Assembly: GCA_943370145.1 (NCBI GenBank)
Contig: CALRPY020000042.1
Span: 1 to 37,722, forward strand
Length of the DNA stretch: 37,722 nucleotides
Source: Ga0077536 sp943370145
GTDB lineage: Bacteria; Pseudomonadota; Gammaproteobacteria; Ga0077536
Direction: 5' to 3'
In this document: positions 29,669-37,722 of the stretch, piece after piece
Position numbering within the stretch: the first letter of the stretch is position 1
How the letters are laid out: each line of letters begins with the position of its first letter
Notes under the pieces: generated by a model
The model's database searches: none
The model's input: the letters and a program-made list of their open reading frames with translations, nothing else
Told to the model about the DNA's origin: nothing
Translations under genes and position numbers: made by a program

Positions 29669-31840
29669 TCAGCGGGACTTGTCCGCGGTGTAGACCGTGA
29701 GAGGCGTGGGCCGGCCGATTTCGTAGCCTTGCGCATAATCGACGCCAACCACTTTCAGCAGCGCCAGCACGTCCTGGTCCTCGACGAACTCGGCGATGGT
29801 CTTCTTGCCCATCACGTGACCGATTTCGTTGATCGAGCGGACCATCGCGAGGTCAATCGAATCGTTCGCGATCTCGCGCACGAAGCTGCCATCGATCTTG
29901 AGGAAGTCGACCGGCAGGTTCTTGAGGTAGGCGAAGGACGAGAAGCCGCTGCCAAAGTCGTCGAGTGCGAACATGCAGCCGCGCTCGCGCAGCGTGCAGA
30001 TGAAGCGGGTCGCCTGCACGATGTCGGAAACGGCGGCCGTCTCCGTGACCTCGAAGCAGAGCTTGGTCGCCGGCACGCCGCTCCTGTCCAGTTTGTCGAG
30101 GATGTATTGCAGCACCTCGTCGTTGCCGAAGGACTGGCCGGACAGGTTGATGCCGCACAGGTGGAGTCGCGACAGGAGTTCGGGGTGCCCGGCAAGCCAA
30201 TCCAGGGCGTGCCCGATGACCCAGCGGTCCACCCGTGAGGACAGGTTGTAGCGCTCGGCGGCCGGCAGGAACTCTCCCGGCATGACGATGCCGCCGCGCT
30301 CGTCGCGCATGCGCAACAGGAATTCGTAGTGGTCGCCCTCGGTATCACCCGCAATGGGGGCAATCTCCTGCAGGCTCAGTTCAAAACGGTTTTCGCGCAG
30401 TGCGTCGTTGATGCGGGTCGCCCAGCGCATCTCGCCGTGCCGGGTGAGCACCTTCGCGTCGTCGAGCTGGTAGACGTGCAGCCGGTTGCGGCCGGAATCC
30501 TTCGCCGCGTAGCACGCCGTATCGGCCATGCTGAGCGCACTCATCACGCTGTCGCACTGGCGATTGACGGCGACGATGCCGACGCTGGCCGCGACCTTGT
30601 GCGTGGAGTCCTGCCACGTGAACTGGAAGGCCTCGATCGCGTGGCGCGCGGCCTCGACGGTCGACGTGGCCTGGCGCAGCGGGCAGTCCTCGAGCAGCAG
30701 CGCGAACTCGTCGCCGCCGATGCGCGCGAGCGTGTCGCGCTTGCGGATCACGTTGCGCAGGATCCTGGCGACCTGCCGCAACAGTTCGTCACCCGCCGCG
30801 TGGCCGCAGGTATCGTTGATGATCTTGAACTGGTCGACGTCGATGATCGCGAGCGTGTGCTCCGAGCCTTCGCTGTGCGCGCTCTCGATCACGCGCCCGA
30901 GACGCTCCTCGAGCACCTTGCGGTTCGCCACGCCGGTCAGCTCGTCGTGCGACGAGTGGTAACTCAGCTTCTCCGACAGCTTGTAGGCGTCGTCGATGTC
31001 CTCGCAGGTCATCAACAGCATCGTGTCGAGGCCATGGCCGATCACGCGCGCGGTTTCCCGCATCCAGATCAGATCCCCGTTCTTCTTGCGCCGCCGGATT
31101 TCCCAGCGATGCAGGCGCGACGGCTGGGCCAGCGCGCCAAGCAGGTATTCCTGCGCGACTGTCTGATCCTGTGGCGCGTAGAAGTCCAGGATCGAACGAT
31201 TCTTCAGCTCATCCGGCATGAAACCGAGCATCTGGATGCCGAAGCGGTTGGCGAACAGGATCTCGAGATCCTTGCCGAGCGTGAAGCAGGTCAGCGGCGT
31301 GTTGTCGTAGAGCAGGTGGAAACGCCGGTCCAGCGCGCTGGCCGGCGTGGGCGTCCAGCTGACGTCGAAGCGGCCGCCGTCCACGGTGTCGCCGTTCGCG
31401 GGCAGCACGTCGTCGACGCCGGCGGCCACGACCTGTCGTGCGCCGAGCATCCGCGCCGACTCCTTCATCGACAACTGGGTGTTGATGCGGGCGATGAGCA
31501 CCGGCAGATCACCCGGCTTGACGACGTAGTCGTTGGCGCCGAGATCGAGGCTTTTCTGGATGTCCTGCTTGTCGTCGCTCGCGGCCAGCATGATCACCGG
31601 CAACTGGGTGTCGGTATAGCGCTGCCGCAGGGCCTTCAACACCTCGTCGCCGCGCATGCCCGGCATCTGCAGATCGAGCAGCACGAGATCGAATTGCTGC
31701 TGCTCGACCGCAGCGAGCGCATGGGGACCGTCCTCTGCAGTGACGACGCGATAACCCTTGGCGCCGAGCCGCATGGCGATGGCCTTGCGAATCGTCGCGT
31801 TATCGTCGACGGCAAGCACGGACGCCGGGGTTGGCGACAA
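29669..31840 (-). CDS. Response regulator with PAS, GGDEF and EAL domains
   Basis: A 723-aa cytoplasmic cyclic-di-GMP signalling protein. The receiver domain is at 6-122, with phospho-acceptor Asp56 (LLDLQMP) and Lys108. PAS covers about 170-285, GGDEF about 293-455, EAL about 472-715. GGDEF is intact (375-379), and the inhibitory site RKRD (366-369) has the right spacing. The EAL motif reads EFL (506-508). The other phosphodiesterase residues are kept: Asn565, Glu597, Asp627-Asp628, Lys648, Glu684 and Gln704. Both activities are therefore possible. The start is TTG 31840, seven bases after AGGAGG; no ATG or GTG alternative is as well supported. No sensor kinase is adjacent. Confidence 0.95.
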   Translation of the reverse strand: MSPTPASVLAVDDNATIRKAIAMRLGAKGYRVVTAEDGPHALAAVEQQQFDLVLLDLQMPGMRGDEVLKALRQRYTDTQLPVIMLAASDDKQDIQKSLDLGANDYVVKPGDLPVLIARINTQLSMKESARMLGARQVVAAGVDDVLPANGDTVDGGRFDVSWTPTPASALDRRFHLLYDNTPLTCFTLGKDLEILFANRFGIQMLGFMPDELKNRSILDFYAPQDQTVAQEYLLGALAQPSRLHRWEIRRRKKNGDLIWMRETARVIGHGLDTMLLMTCEDIDDAYKLSEKLSYHSSHDELTGVANRKVLEERLGRVIESAHSEGSEHTLAIIDVDQFKIINDTCGHAAGDELLRQVARILRNVIRKRDTLARIGGDEFALLLEDCPLRQATSTVEAARHAIEAFQFTWQDSTHKVAASVGIVAVNRQCDSVMSALSMADTACYAAKDSGRNRLHVYQLDDAKVLTRHGEMRWATRINDALRENRFELSLQEIAPIAGDTEGDHYEFLLRMRDERGGIVMPGEFLPAAERYNLSSRVDRWVIGHALDWLAGHPELLSRLHLCGINLSGQSFGNDEVLQYILDKLDRSGVPATKLCFEVTETAAVSDIVQATRFICTLRERGCMFALDDFGSGFSSFAYLKNLPVDFLKIDGSFVREIANDSIDLAMVRSINEIGHVMGKKTIAEFVEDQDVLALLKVVGVDYAQGYEIGRPTPLTVYTADKSR

Positions 31841-31867
31841 GTGATACCTCCTGGCGCGTTTCAGCTT

Positions 31868-31873
31868 TTTATA
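31868..31873 (-). promoter_or_regulatory. -10-like TATAAA for the GGDEF-EAL gene
   Basis: TATAAA on the minus strand in an AT-rich patch, about 28-33 bases before the TTG start. No convincing -35. Confidence 0.3.
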
Positions 31874-32010
31874 TGTATCGGGCGGTTATGGCGTTGCTGA
31901 ACGCGGGGGCAGTGTAGGCACCGAAATTTCACGATCGCAAGCGCAAGCGGGCGATGAAACTGAGCAGGCGCCAGGGTTTGCTGAATTTGTGAATTGCTTA
32001 ACGTTGCGCG

Positions 32011-33711
32011 CTAGCGGGGGTAAAGCGCGGGCAAGGGTGAACGGGGTTCGCGCTGCGTTCGGCCCGCGGCCGCCGACGCGGCCTGCCAGCACTGGCGGAG
32101 CCGGGAGAGATCGACCTCTCCCGCGCCGGGGCGATAGAGCGCGCCGTCCAGGTCCCACAGCGCGGCGGCGAACGCCGGGTCGACCCGGGCAGCGAGCGCG
32201 CCGAGGCTGCGCGGTGGGGCCTCGGGCCAGCGCGCCCGGGCCCAGTCGAGCAGCGCCTGGGCGACCCGTCGCGGGTCTCCGCCGGCGAAACTCGCGTCCA
32301 ACGCCCGATGTCCCGGATGCGCGGCCGCTTCCGTGACCGGAACGGGTGTTGCGCCGGCCGCCGGCCGCCGCCACCAGAGCAGGAGCGTCAGCAGCCATCC
32401 CACCGAAGCCACGAGCGCGAGCGCTGGCCAGAAGCCCGGGCCATCGATGCCGCCCGCCGCCCTGCCGGGCGGGGCAGGCGCCGGCGCGGCCGGGGCCGAA
32501 GGCGCCTTCGATTCAGGGGCCACGGCCGCAGGCGGTGCGGGCGCGAGGCCGGGCACAGGCTTGCTCGCCAGGCTCAAGGCGGGCAGGCGGGCGATTTCGA
32601 GCCGGTCGGTTTCAGTGTTCCACCACGGGACTTCGATGGCAGGTACATCGATGCGTCCCGCCCGATCCGGGATCAGCGCGGTCTTGCGCTGCAGCACCGC
32701 GCTATAACCGCTGGCGGTCTGCTGTTCGCTGGTCTGCGGTCGGTCCGGGTAGCTTTTCAGTCCTGCCACCTGCGACATCTCGACCGGTGGCAACTGACCT
32801 GCGGTCAGCCCGTCGGCCCACAGGTTCAGCGTGCGGGTCAGCGGCTCGCCGACCTTCGCCACCGGCGGCGCGGGCAGCCACTCCTCGTGCAGGCTGAGCT
32901 GGCGCGCAGGTAGCCAGGTGTCGCCCGGAAAGTCGGCCGGAATCGGTTTGACTTCGAGTTCCACCGCGGCCGAGACGACCCGCTTAGTCGCCACCGGCTG
33001 CGAGAAGCTGTCGAACAGGGAAAAGCCGCGCTTGACGACCTGCGCGGTCACGACCGCCGGCTTGACCGTCACCTTGCCGCTGGCCTGGGGAAAGATCGCG
33101 AAGCGCCGCTCGATCACCTCGTAACGCTTGCCGTCGCGTTCGGCCTCATAGCTGCGGTCCTCGTCGAGCGCTTTGACGATCGCGTCGGCGCTCAGCGTGG
33201 GCTCGGACAGCGAGGCGTTGCTGATTTCGTAGCGCCGCCACAGGCGCAGCCGGTAGATCACCTGTTGCTGCACGTAGGGTGATATCGGGCTCGCATCCAC
33301 TTCCAGGAACAGACCGTCGTCATCCGCCTGCGGGGTGGCGCCGGCCGTCGCGAACACGATCTCGCGCGGCGGCGTCGAGTACTTGCCGAAGCCTATCGCC
33401 GGCACGGTCAGCGGCGCGCCGTGTTTCGGCAGCACGTCCAGCACCCACACGGTGCTGCGCGTACGCCTGCCGTTGACGATCTGCAGCGAGGTCTGCTGCT
33501 TGCGCCCGAGGATTTCGAAGTCGCGCTCCAGCGGCTTGAAATCCGGATCGGCATCGACGTCGCCGCGCGCCTCGAACACGAGGCTGAAGGATTCGTCCGC
33601 CGGCGGCGGGTCGGGGTTCAGCGTCAGCCCGACGCCCGGCTCGGTGGCCGAGGCCCGCGCGCCGCTCCACGTGGCCAGGAGGGTGAACAACACTGCGACG
33701 ACGATTTTCAC
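32011..33711 (-). CDS. batD: BatD-like oxygen-tolerance protein
   Basis: A 566-aa exported membrane-anchored protein, last in the Bat operon. A signal peptide covers 1-22 (MKIVVAVLFTLLATWSGARASA). A long periplasmic beta-rich region follows, with the BatD repeat-like pattern (ESFSLVFEARGDVDADPDFKPLERDFEIL; VIYRLRLWRRYEISNASLSEP). There is a Pro/Ala-rich linker around 400-430, one membrane helix (FWPALALVASVGWLLTLLLWW) and a cytoplasmic tail. The start is GTG 33711, which overlaps the stop of the preceding gene as GTGA; the adjacent GTG at 33714 is also possible. Bat proteins are linked to aerotolerance and stress, with no known enzyme activity. Confidence 0.9.
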   Translation of the reverse strand: MKIVVAVLFTLLATWSGARASATEPGVGLTLNPDPPPADESFSLVFEARGDVDADPDFKPLERDFEILGRKQQTSLQIVNGRRTRSTVWVLDVLPKHGAPLTVPAIGFGKYSTPPREIVFATAGATPQADDDGLFLEVDASPISPYVQQQVIYRLRLWRRYEISNASLSEPTLSADAIVKALDEDRSYEAERDGKRYEVIERRFAIFPQASGKVTVKPAVVTAQVVKRGFSLFDSFSQPVATKRVVSAAVELEVKPIPADFPGDTWLPARQLSLHEEWLPAPPVAKVGEPLTRTLNLWADGLTAGQLPPVEMSQVAGLKSYPDRPQTSEQQTASGYSAVLQRKTALIPDRAGRIDVPAIEVPWWNTETDRLEIARLPALSLASKPVPGLAPAPPAAVAPESKAPSAPAAPAPAPPGRAAGGIDGPGFWPALALVASVGWLLTLLLWWRRPAAGATPVPVTEAAAHPGHRALDASFAGGDPRRVAQALLDWARARWPEAPPRSLGALAARVDPAFAAALWDLDGALYRPGAGEVDLSRLRQCWQAASAAAGRTQREPRSPLPALYPR

Positions 33712-35534
33712 CACGGTTCCGCGCTCCCGGATTGCCCGCCATATTTCTGCTGGTACTGGTAACGGAACTTGCGGCGCCACAGGCCACCCGGGTCGTCGGG
33801 CACCTGGCGCAGCCACTGTTCCGCCGCAATCGCTTCCTCGTGCTGGCCGGCGGCATCGTTGCGCGCCTCTGCCTGCTCGGCCTCACGGTCTTCCGCGGCG
33901 AGTTCGTCAGTCGCGGCGTTGCCGGCGCTGCCGTTCGCGGCGTCCTGCCGGCTCGCCTGCGACTGACCGGCCTCCGCATCGCTTTCCTGTTCCTTGCTCG
34001 CCTCGTCGCCGGCTTCGGACGGCGGCGTCATGTCCGATTCGCGCTCGCCGGCCTGGCCCTGCCGGGCCTCGCCTTCGCCCTGGCCCTGGCCGTCCTCGCC
34101 ACCCTGCTCGTCGCGCGCGCTGTCGTCCTTGCGCTGCTCCTCGGGCGGCTGTTCCGCCTGTTCCTGCTGGCGCAGCAGATCCTCGATGAGGCTCTGGTTG
34201 TACTTGGCGTCGGCATGGCCGGGCGCGCGTTCGAGCGCGCGGCCGTAGGCCTCCAGCGCCTCGTCGAAGCGACCGAGTCTGGCGAGCGCATTGCCCCGGT
34301 TGTACAGCGATTCCGCGTCGTCGCGTTGCGCCAGTTCCCCGGCGGCGGCGTCGAACTCGCCCGCGCGATAGCGCGCGGCCGCGCGCCAGGCCGGATCCGC
34401 GTACCGCGTGGCCGCGGTGGCATAGTCCTCGTCCTCGAAGGCACGCTGGCCCGCCTGGTCGGGTGTCAGCCACCAGTCGGCGGCGCGCGCCGGTGGCGCG
34501 GCGGTGAGCCACGGCAGCAGCAGCGCCCCCAGCACCACGCCGCGTCGGAATGCGAGTGCGGCGAGCAGCACCACCGGCACGAGCAGCCACGGTCCCAGTT
34601 CATGCCACTGTTCGGTCTGCCGCGCATTCGCCGTCTCCACGTCACCGGTGGCCTGGCTGGCGAGGAAGCGTCCGATCGTCTCCATGTCGCGACCATCGGC
34701 CGCGATCGGCGCGAAGACGCCGCGCCCCGCGCGCGCGAGCGCGTCGAGCCCTGCCGCATCGAAGCGCGCGACGACCATCTGGCCGCCGGCATCCTTGACG
34801 AAACCGCCGTCGTCGTCGGGGATGGGCGCACCGGCCGGTGTGCCCACCCCCAGCACGCTGAGCCGGACCTTGCGCCCGGCCAGGACCTGCGCGATTCGCG
34901 CACGCTGGCGTTCACCGACCGCGTCGGTGACGAGCAGCAGGTCGCCTCCCGGGTAGGCCGCCTGGTCCAGCAGGGCGAGCGCCTGCGTCACCGCGCTCTC
35001 GGGATCGCTGCCCTGGCTCGGCATCAGCGCGGGCTCCATCACTTCCATCTGCGCCACGATGGTGTTGATGTCGTCGGTCAGTGGCGTGACGACGAATGCG
35101 CGATCGGAGTAGACAACAAGCGCGGTCTGTCCGCGCTGGCGGGTGGCCAGAAGATCGCGCAGCTTGAAGCGGGCGCGCGCGAGGCGGCTGGGTGCGAGAT
35201 CCTGCGCGTTCATCGAGCGCGACAGGTCCAGCATCACCACCAGCGCCGACTGTTCGCGGAACACGGGCTGCGGCAGGCGTTCGGCCACGGGGCCGGCCAG
35301 CGCCAGGATCGCGAGCGTGCCGGCCAGCAGCACCGGCAGCAGGCGCAGGCCTGCCTGGCGGGCGCCGAGGGACACGGTGAGCCAGGGCAGCAGGGCCGGA
35401 TCGCAGAAGCGGCCGAGGAGCGTCTGGCTGCCCGCCCTGCGGTGCAGGGTCCAGCACAGCCACGCAAGCGGCAGCAGCAGCCACAACCAGGCCGGTCGCA
35501 GGAAGTGGAAGTCGGCCCACCAGCCCGCGCTCAT
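33708..35534 (-). CDS. batB: BatB/BatC fusion: VWA domain plus TPR
   Basis: A 608-aa membrane protein. N-terminal helices (about 13-31 and 62-81) precede a von Willebrand A domain with MIDAS residues Asp103-x-Ser105-x-Ser107 (MLDLSRSM). Two more membrane helices are at about 315-328 and 333-348. TPR repeats lie at about 378-445 (YNRGNALARLGRFDEALEAYGRALERAPGHADAKYN). A highly acidic, Gln/Glu/Ala-rich linker follows (about 456-570), and the conserved tail is WLRQVPDDPGGLWRRKFRYQ. In some bacteria BatB and BatC are separate; here they are one chain. The start is ATG 35534, overlapping the batA stop as ATGA. Confidence 0.93.
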   Translation of the reverse strand: MSAGWWADFHFLRPAWLWLLLPLAWLCWTLHRRAGSQTLLGRFCDPALLPWLTVSLGARQAGLRLLPVLLAGTLAILALAGPVAERLPQPVFREQSALVVMLDLSRSMNAQDLAPSRLARARFKLRDLLATRQRGQTALVVYSDRAFVVTPLTDDINTIVAQMEVMEPALMPSQGSDPESAVTQALALLDQAAYPGGDLLLVTDAVGERQRARIAQVLAGRKVRLSVLGVGTPAGAPIPDDDGGFVKDAGGQMVVARFDAAGLDALARAGRGVFAPIAADGRDMETIGRFLASQATGDVETANARQTEQWHELGPWLLVPVVLLAALAFRRGVVLGALLLPWLTAAPPARAADWWLTPDQAGQRAFEDEDYATAATRYADPAWRAAARYRAGEFDAAAGELAQRDDAESLYNRGNALARLGRFDEALEAYGRALERAPGHADAKYNQSLIEDLLRQQEQAEQPPEEQRKDDSARDEQGGEDGQGQGEGEARQGQAGERESDMTPPSEAGDEASKEQESDAEAGQSQASRQDAANGSAGNAATDELAAEDREAEQAEARNDAAGQHEEAIAAEQWLRQVPDDPGGLWRRKFRYQYQQKYGGQSGSAEPW

Positions 35535-36514
35535 GCAAGCCCCCGGGTGCGGCGCCACGCGAGTGCGCCGGCCAGCAGCACGGCGGCGGCCAGCGGCCAC
35601 GGAAACAGCGGGCGCACCGGCCGGAAATGTTCCTCGTCGCGCGCGACCGGCTCGAGGCGGTCGATTTCCGCGTAGATTTTTTCGAGCTCGGCGACGTCGC
35701 GGGCCCGGAAGTACTTGCCGCCGGTGGCCTTCGCGATCGCGCGCAGCGTGTCTTCATCGAGATCCTGCGACGGATTCACGCGGATGCGGCCGAACAGCTG
35801 GTTGACGACCATCTCGTCGGCGCCGATGCCGACCGTATAGATGCGCAGGCCGGCGGCGGCGGCGAGTTCGGCGGCGCGCATCGGGTCGACCTGGCCCGAG
35901 GTGTTCGCGCCATCGGTCATCAGGATGATGGTCTTGTGGGGTGCCGCCTGGTCGCGCAGGCGCTTCGCGGCAAGGCCGATCGCGTCGCCGATGGCCGTGC
36001 TGCGCCCGGCGAGGCCGATGGTGGTTTCTTCGAGCATGCGGGCGACCGTCGCGCGATCGAAGGTGAGTGGCACGTTCAGGTAGGCCTGCTCGCCAAACAG
36101 CACGAGGCCGACCCGGTCACCGGTGCGGCGCGCGACGAAATCGAGCGCGACCCGCTTCAGCGCGACGAGTCGATCGACGGGCTGGTCGTCGATCAGGAAA
36201 TCCTGGACCTGCATGCTTTCGGACAGGTCGACGACGAGCATCAGATCCCGGCCCGAGGCCGCGACGCCCACCGGCTCGGCCAGCCAGCGCGGGTTCGCGC
36301 TCGCGCCGACCAGCAAGGCCCAGGCGAGCAGCGCGAGCCCCTGCGCGGCGCTCGAGTGCAGGCGCGCAGCGCCGGTGGCGCCGCCCTCGAAGTCCTCGAG
36401 GTCCGGCACACGCAGCGCGGCGTCGTGCCGCTGTGCGAGCGTCGGCAGCCAGCGTCGCGCGGCCCAGGGCAGTGGCAGCGCAAGCAGCATCCAGGGCCAG
36501 GCAAATTCAAACAT
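35531..36514 (-). CDS. batA: BatA-like VWA-domain membrane protein
   Basis: A 327-aa protein: short N-terminal membrane segments (about 3-18, 57-73), a von Willebrand A domain and a C-terminal helix (about 303-320). The MIDAS metal site is intact: Asp96-x-Ser98-x-Ser100 (VVDLSESM), Thr173 (RSTAIGDA) and Asp201 (MTDGAN). VWA proteins of this operon are thought to assemble with a MoxR AAA+ ATPase. It starts at ATG 36514, eight bases inside the end of the DUF4381 gene, and ends in an ATGA overlap with the next gene, implying translational coupling. Confidence 0.94.
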   Translation of the reverse strand: MFEFAWPWMLLALPLPWAARRWLPTLAQRHDAALRVPDLEDFEGGATGAARLHSSAAQGLALLAWALLVGASANPRWLAEPVGVAASGRDLMLVVDLSESMQVQDFLIDDQPVDRLVALKRVALDFVARRTGDRVGLVLFGEQAYLNVPLTFDRATVARMLEETTIGLAGRSTAIGDAIGLAAKRLRDQAAPHKTIILMTDGANTSGQVDPMRAAELAAAAGLRIYTVGIGADEMVVNQLFGRIRVNPSQDLDEDTLRAIAKATGGKYFRARDVAELEKIYAEIDRLEPVARDEEHFRPVRPLFPWPLAAAVLLAGALAWRRTRGLA

Positions 36515-37016
36515 GCTGCGCGCGCTGCAGGGCTGGCGCAGGGGGCAGGGCGCGAATCCAGCGCTCGAGTGCGGCGAGGAGCGCCGGTGCGTCGATGTCC
36601 GAGCGCGCGGCATAAGGTGCGATCAGCAGCGCCTCGGCGAGTCGCCGATCCTCGAGGCCCGGCGCGAGCCCGCGCAGCCGCGCGAGCCAGGCGTCGCCGG
36701 TGACGGTCACGTGTGTCCGGGCGGGATCGAAGGCCAGCGAAATCCGGCGCAACAGCAGCGAAGCCTCCTGCGCGAGGCGCGCGGGATCGTCCGCAAGCCG
36801 CCTGAGGGCTTCGAGTTCCTGCAGGGCTGCGCGCCGCAGGGCCGTGCGCCGCCGCAGGTGGCGCCACGCGAGCCAGGCGAGCGGCACTGTGATCGCCAGC
36901 GCCGTGAGGACCCACCAGCCCGGCGCTGGCGGCCACCACGACGGGGGCGCCGGCAGGTGGATGTCGCGCAGGGGCAGGTTCGCGGGATCCTGCAGCATGT
37001 CGGGCGCAAGATTCAT
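36507..37016 (-). CDS. DUF4381 membrane protein of the Bat operon
   Basis: A 169-aa protein with one membrane helix (about 34-51, GWWVLTALAITVPLAWLA), preceded by a short periplasmic segment typical of the family (LPLRDIHLPAPPSWWPPAPGW). A basic and then helical cytoplasmic region follows. DUF4381 proteins occur almost only between DUF58 and VWA genes of MoxR/Bat operons, as here; no biochemical role is known. The start ATG 37016 lies seven bases after the upstream stop, and its end overlaps batA by eight bases. Confidence 0.9.
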   Translation of the reverse strand: MNLAPDMLQDPANLPLRDIHLPAPPSWWPPAPGWWVLTALAITVPLAWLAWRHLRRRTALRRAALQELEALRRLADDPARLAQEASLLLRRISLAFDPARTHVTVTGDAWLARLRGLAPGLEDRRLAEALLIAPYAARSDIDAPALLAALERWIRALPPAPALQRAQHV

Positions 37017-37023
37017 GCGGGCA

Positions 37024-37722
37024 TCAGGCCAGTGCGCGCTGGAGGACGACGAACGGGTCTGCGGTCGTTTCGAGCGTCGTGAGCGTGATCCGGTTGTCGC
37101 GGCAGAAGCGGGTGAGGCCGGCGCGCCGCGCGGCGAAACGCTCGGCATAGGCCTCCGCCAGCGCGCGGTCGCCGAGGGCCACGTCGAGGCTCCTCTGGCG
37201 ATCGGTCAGGCGCACCGGTTCGCGCAGCGCAGGCAGCGCCGCCTCGAAGGCGTCGAAACACAGCACGAGCATCACGTCGCTGTGACGCGCGATCTGCGCG
37301 AGCGCGGCGTGGGCGTCGGCGTCGAGATCGCGGAAATCGCCGCATACGAACACGAGGCTGCCCGGCTTGACCAGCTGGCGCAGGCGGCCGGTCGCGACGC
37401 TGAAGGGCTGCGGCGTGCCGGCCGTGGGCTCGGCCGCCGTGCGTTCGACGACGCGCTTCAGCAGGCGCAGCGCCGCAACGCTGCCGCGCGCCGGCGGCAG
37501 CTCGTCGCAGGTCTGGTCGCCGAGCAGGATGCCGCCGACGCGATCACCCCCCTGCACGGTCTTCCACGCGAGCAGTGCGCCCGCGCGGGCCGCCTGCACG
37601 GACTTGAACACCCCGCGGGTCGCGAAGGCCATCGACTGACGCAGGTCGAGCAGCAGGAAGACGGGGCGCTCGCGCTCTTCGCGGAAGAGCTTGGTGTGCG
37701 GTTTGCCGCTGCGCGCGGTGAG
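37024..37722 (-). CDS. DUF58 family protein (partial, N-terminus outside window)
   Basis: The frame stays open to the last base of the window, so the start is missing; 232 residues are visible. The DUF58 core is recognised by GKPHTKLFREERERPVFLLLDLRQSMAFATRG, a VWA-like fold with a degenerate metal site, followed by GDRVGGILLGD and LVFVCGDFRDLDAD. The protein usually sits between the MoxR ATPase and DUF4381. A moxR gene is therefore expected just upstream of the window (beyond 37722). Confidence 0.93.
   Translation of the reverse strand, partial: LTARSGKPHTKLFREERERPVFLLLDLRQSMAFATRGVFKSVQAARAGALLAWKTVQGGDRVGGILLGDQTCDELPPARGSVAALRLLKRVVERTAAEPTAGTPQPFSVATGRLRQLVKPGSLVFVCGDFRDLDADAHAALAQIARHSDVMLVLCFDAFEAALPALREPVRLTDRQRSLDVALGDRALAEAYAERFAARRAGLTRFCRDNRITLTTLETTADPFVVLQRALA

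Noticed and set aside
1..37722. CRISPR array, tRNA or rRNA gene, prophage or defence island
   Set aside because: No spaced direct repeats, cloverleaf sequences, integrase, phage structural genes or known defence proteins were seen on either strand.

Overview
The window is GC-rich, densely coded chromosomal DNA that reads as a gammaproteobacterium. The strongest taxonomic hints are the EF-P beta-lysylation genes (epmB, efp with Lys34, epmA), a YoaA-type iron-sulfur helicase, a DUF1631 protein and a Bat aerotolerance operon with a fused BatB/BatC gene. I cannot name the genus; a Nevskiales, Steroidobacterales or Chromatiales-like environmental lineage would fit. I see no rRNA or tRNA gene, CRISPR array, prophage or intact insertion sequence.

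Layout. 1-4030: tail of a basic protein, a D-Ala-D-Ala endopeptidase, an acyl-CoA ligase, a 169-bp palindromic repeat element and a crotonase-family enzyme. 4201-7004: bacteriohemerythrin behind an FNR/ANR-like box, a TauE/SafE permease, a secreted GlcG/HbpS-like protein and a pirin. 7013-9589: the EF-P modification cluster. 9700-12124: an uncharacterised 162-aa protein with a nuclease-like residue pattern, followed 16 bp later by YoaA helicase. 12208-15824: metallo-beta-lactamase-fold hydrolase, all-alpha dUTPase, thioredoxin reductase and quinone oxidoreductase. 15940-18673: metK and ahcY, the two core enzymes of the methyl cycle, separated by a structured 70-nt spacer. 18748-21215: cytochrome b561, cysS and sufE. 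21240-25844: a GAF/HD-GYP protein divergent from a type-2 ileS. 25940-31840: a PEP-CTERM secreted protein, a DUF1631 protein, a non-coding repeat-bearing stretch, and a response regulator with PAS, GGDEF and EAL domains. 32011-37722: the Bat operon on the minus strand (DUF58, DUF4381, BatA, BatB/C, BatD), with stop/start overlaps; its upstream end lies outside the window.

How the genes fit together. Most are housekeeping genes: translation (efp with its modifying enzymes, cysS, ileS), methyl cycle (metK, ahcY), redox and nucleotide hygiene (trxB, dUTPase). Cyclic-di-GMP turnover appears twice (HD-GYP; GGDEF-EAL), with a DUF1631 protein whose C-terminus looks PilZ-like between them. Oxygen is a second theme: hemerythrin with a possible oxygen-responsive promoter, and the Bat operon.

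No complete new defence or mobile system is visible. The least explained items are the nuclease-like protein paired with YoaA, the metK-ahcY spacer RNA, the two palindromic repeat loci and the crotonase that lacks one catalytic glutamate.
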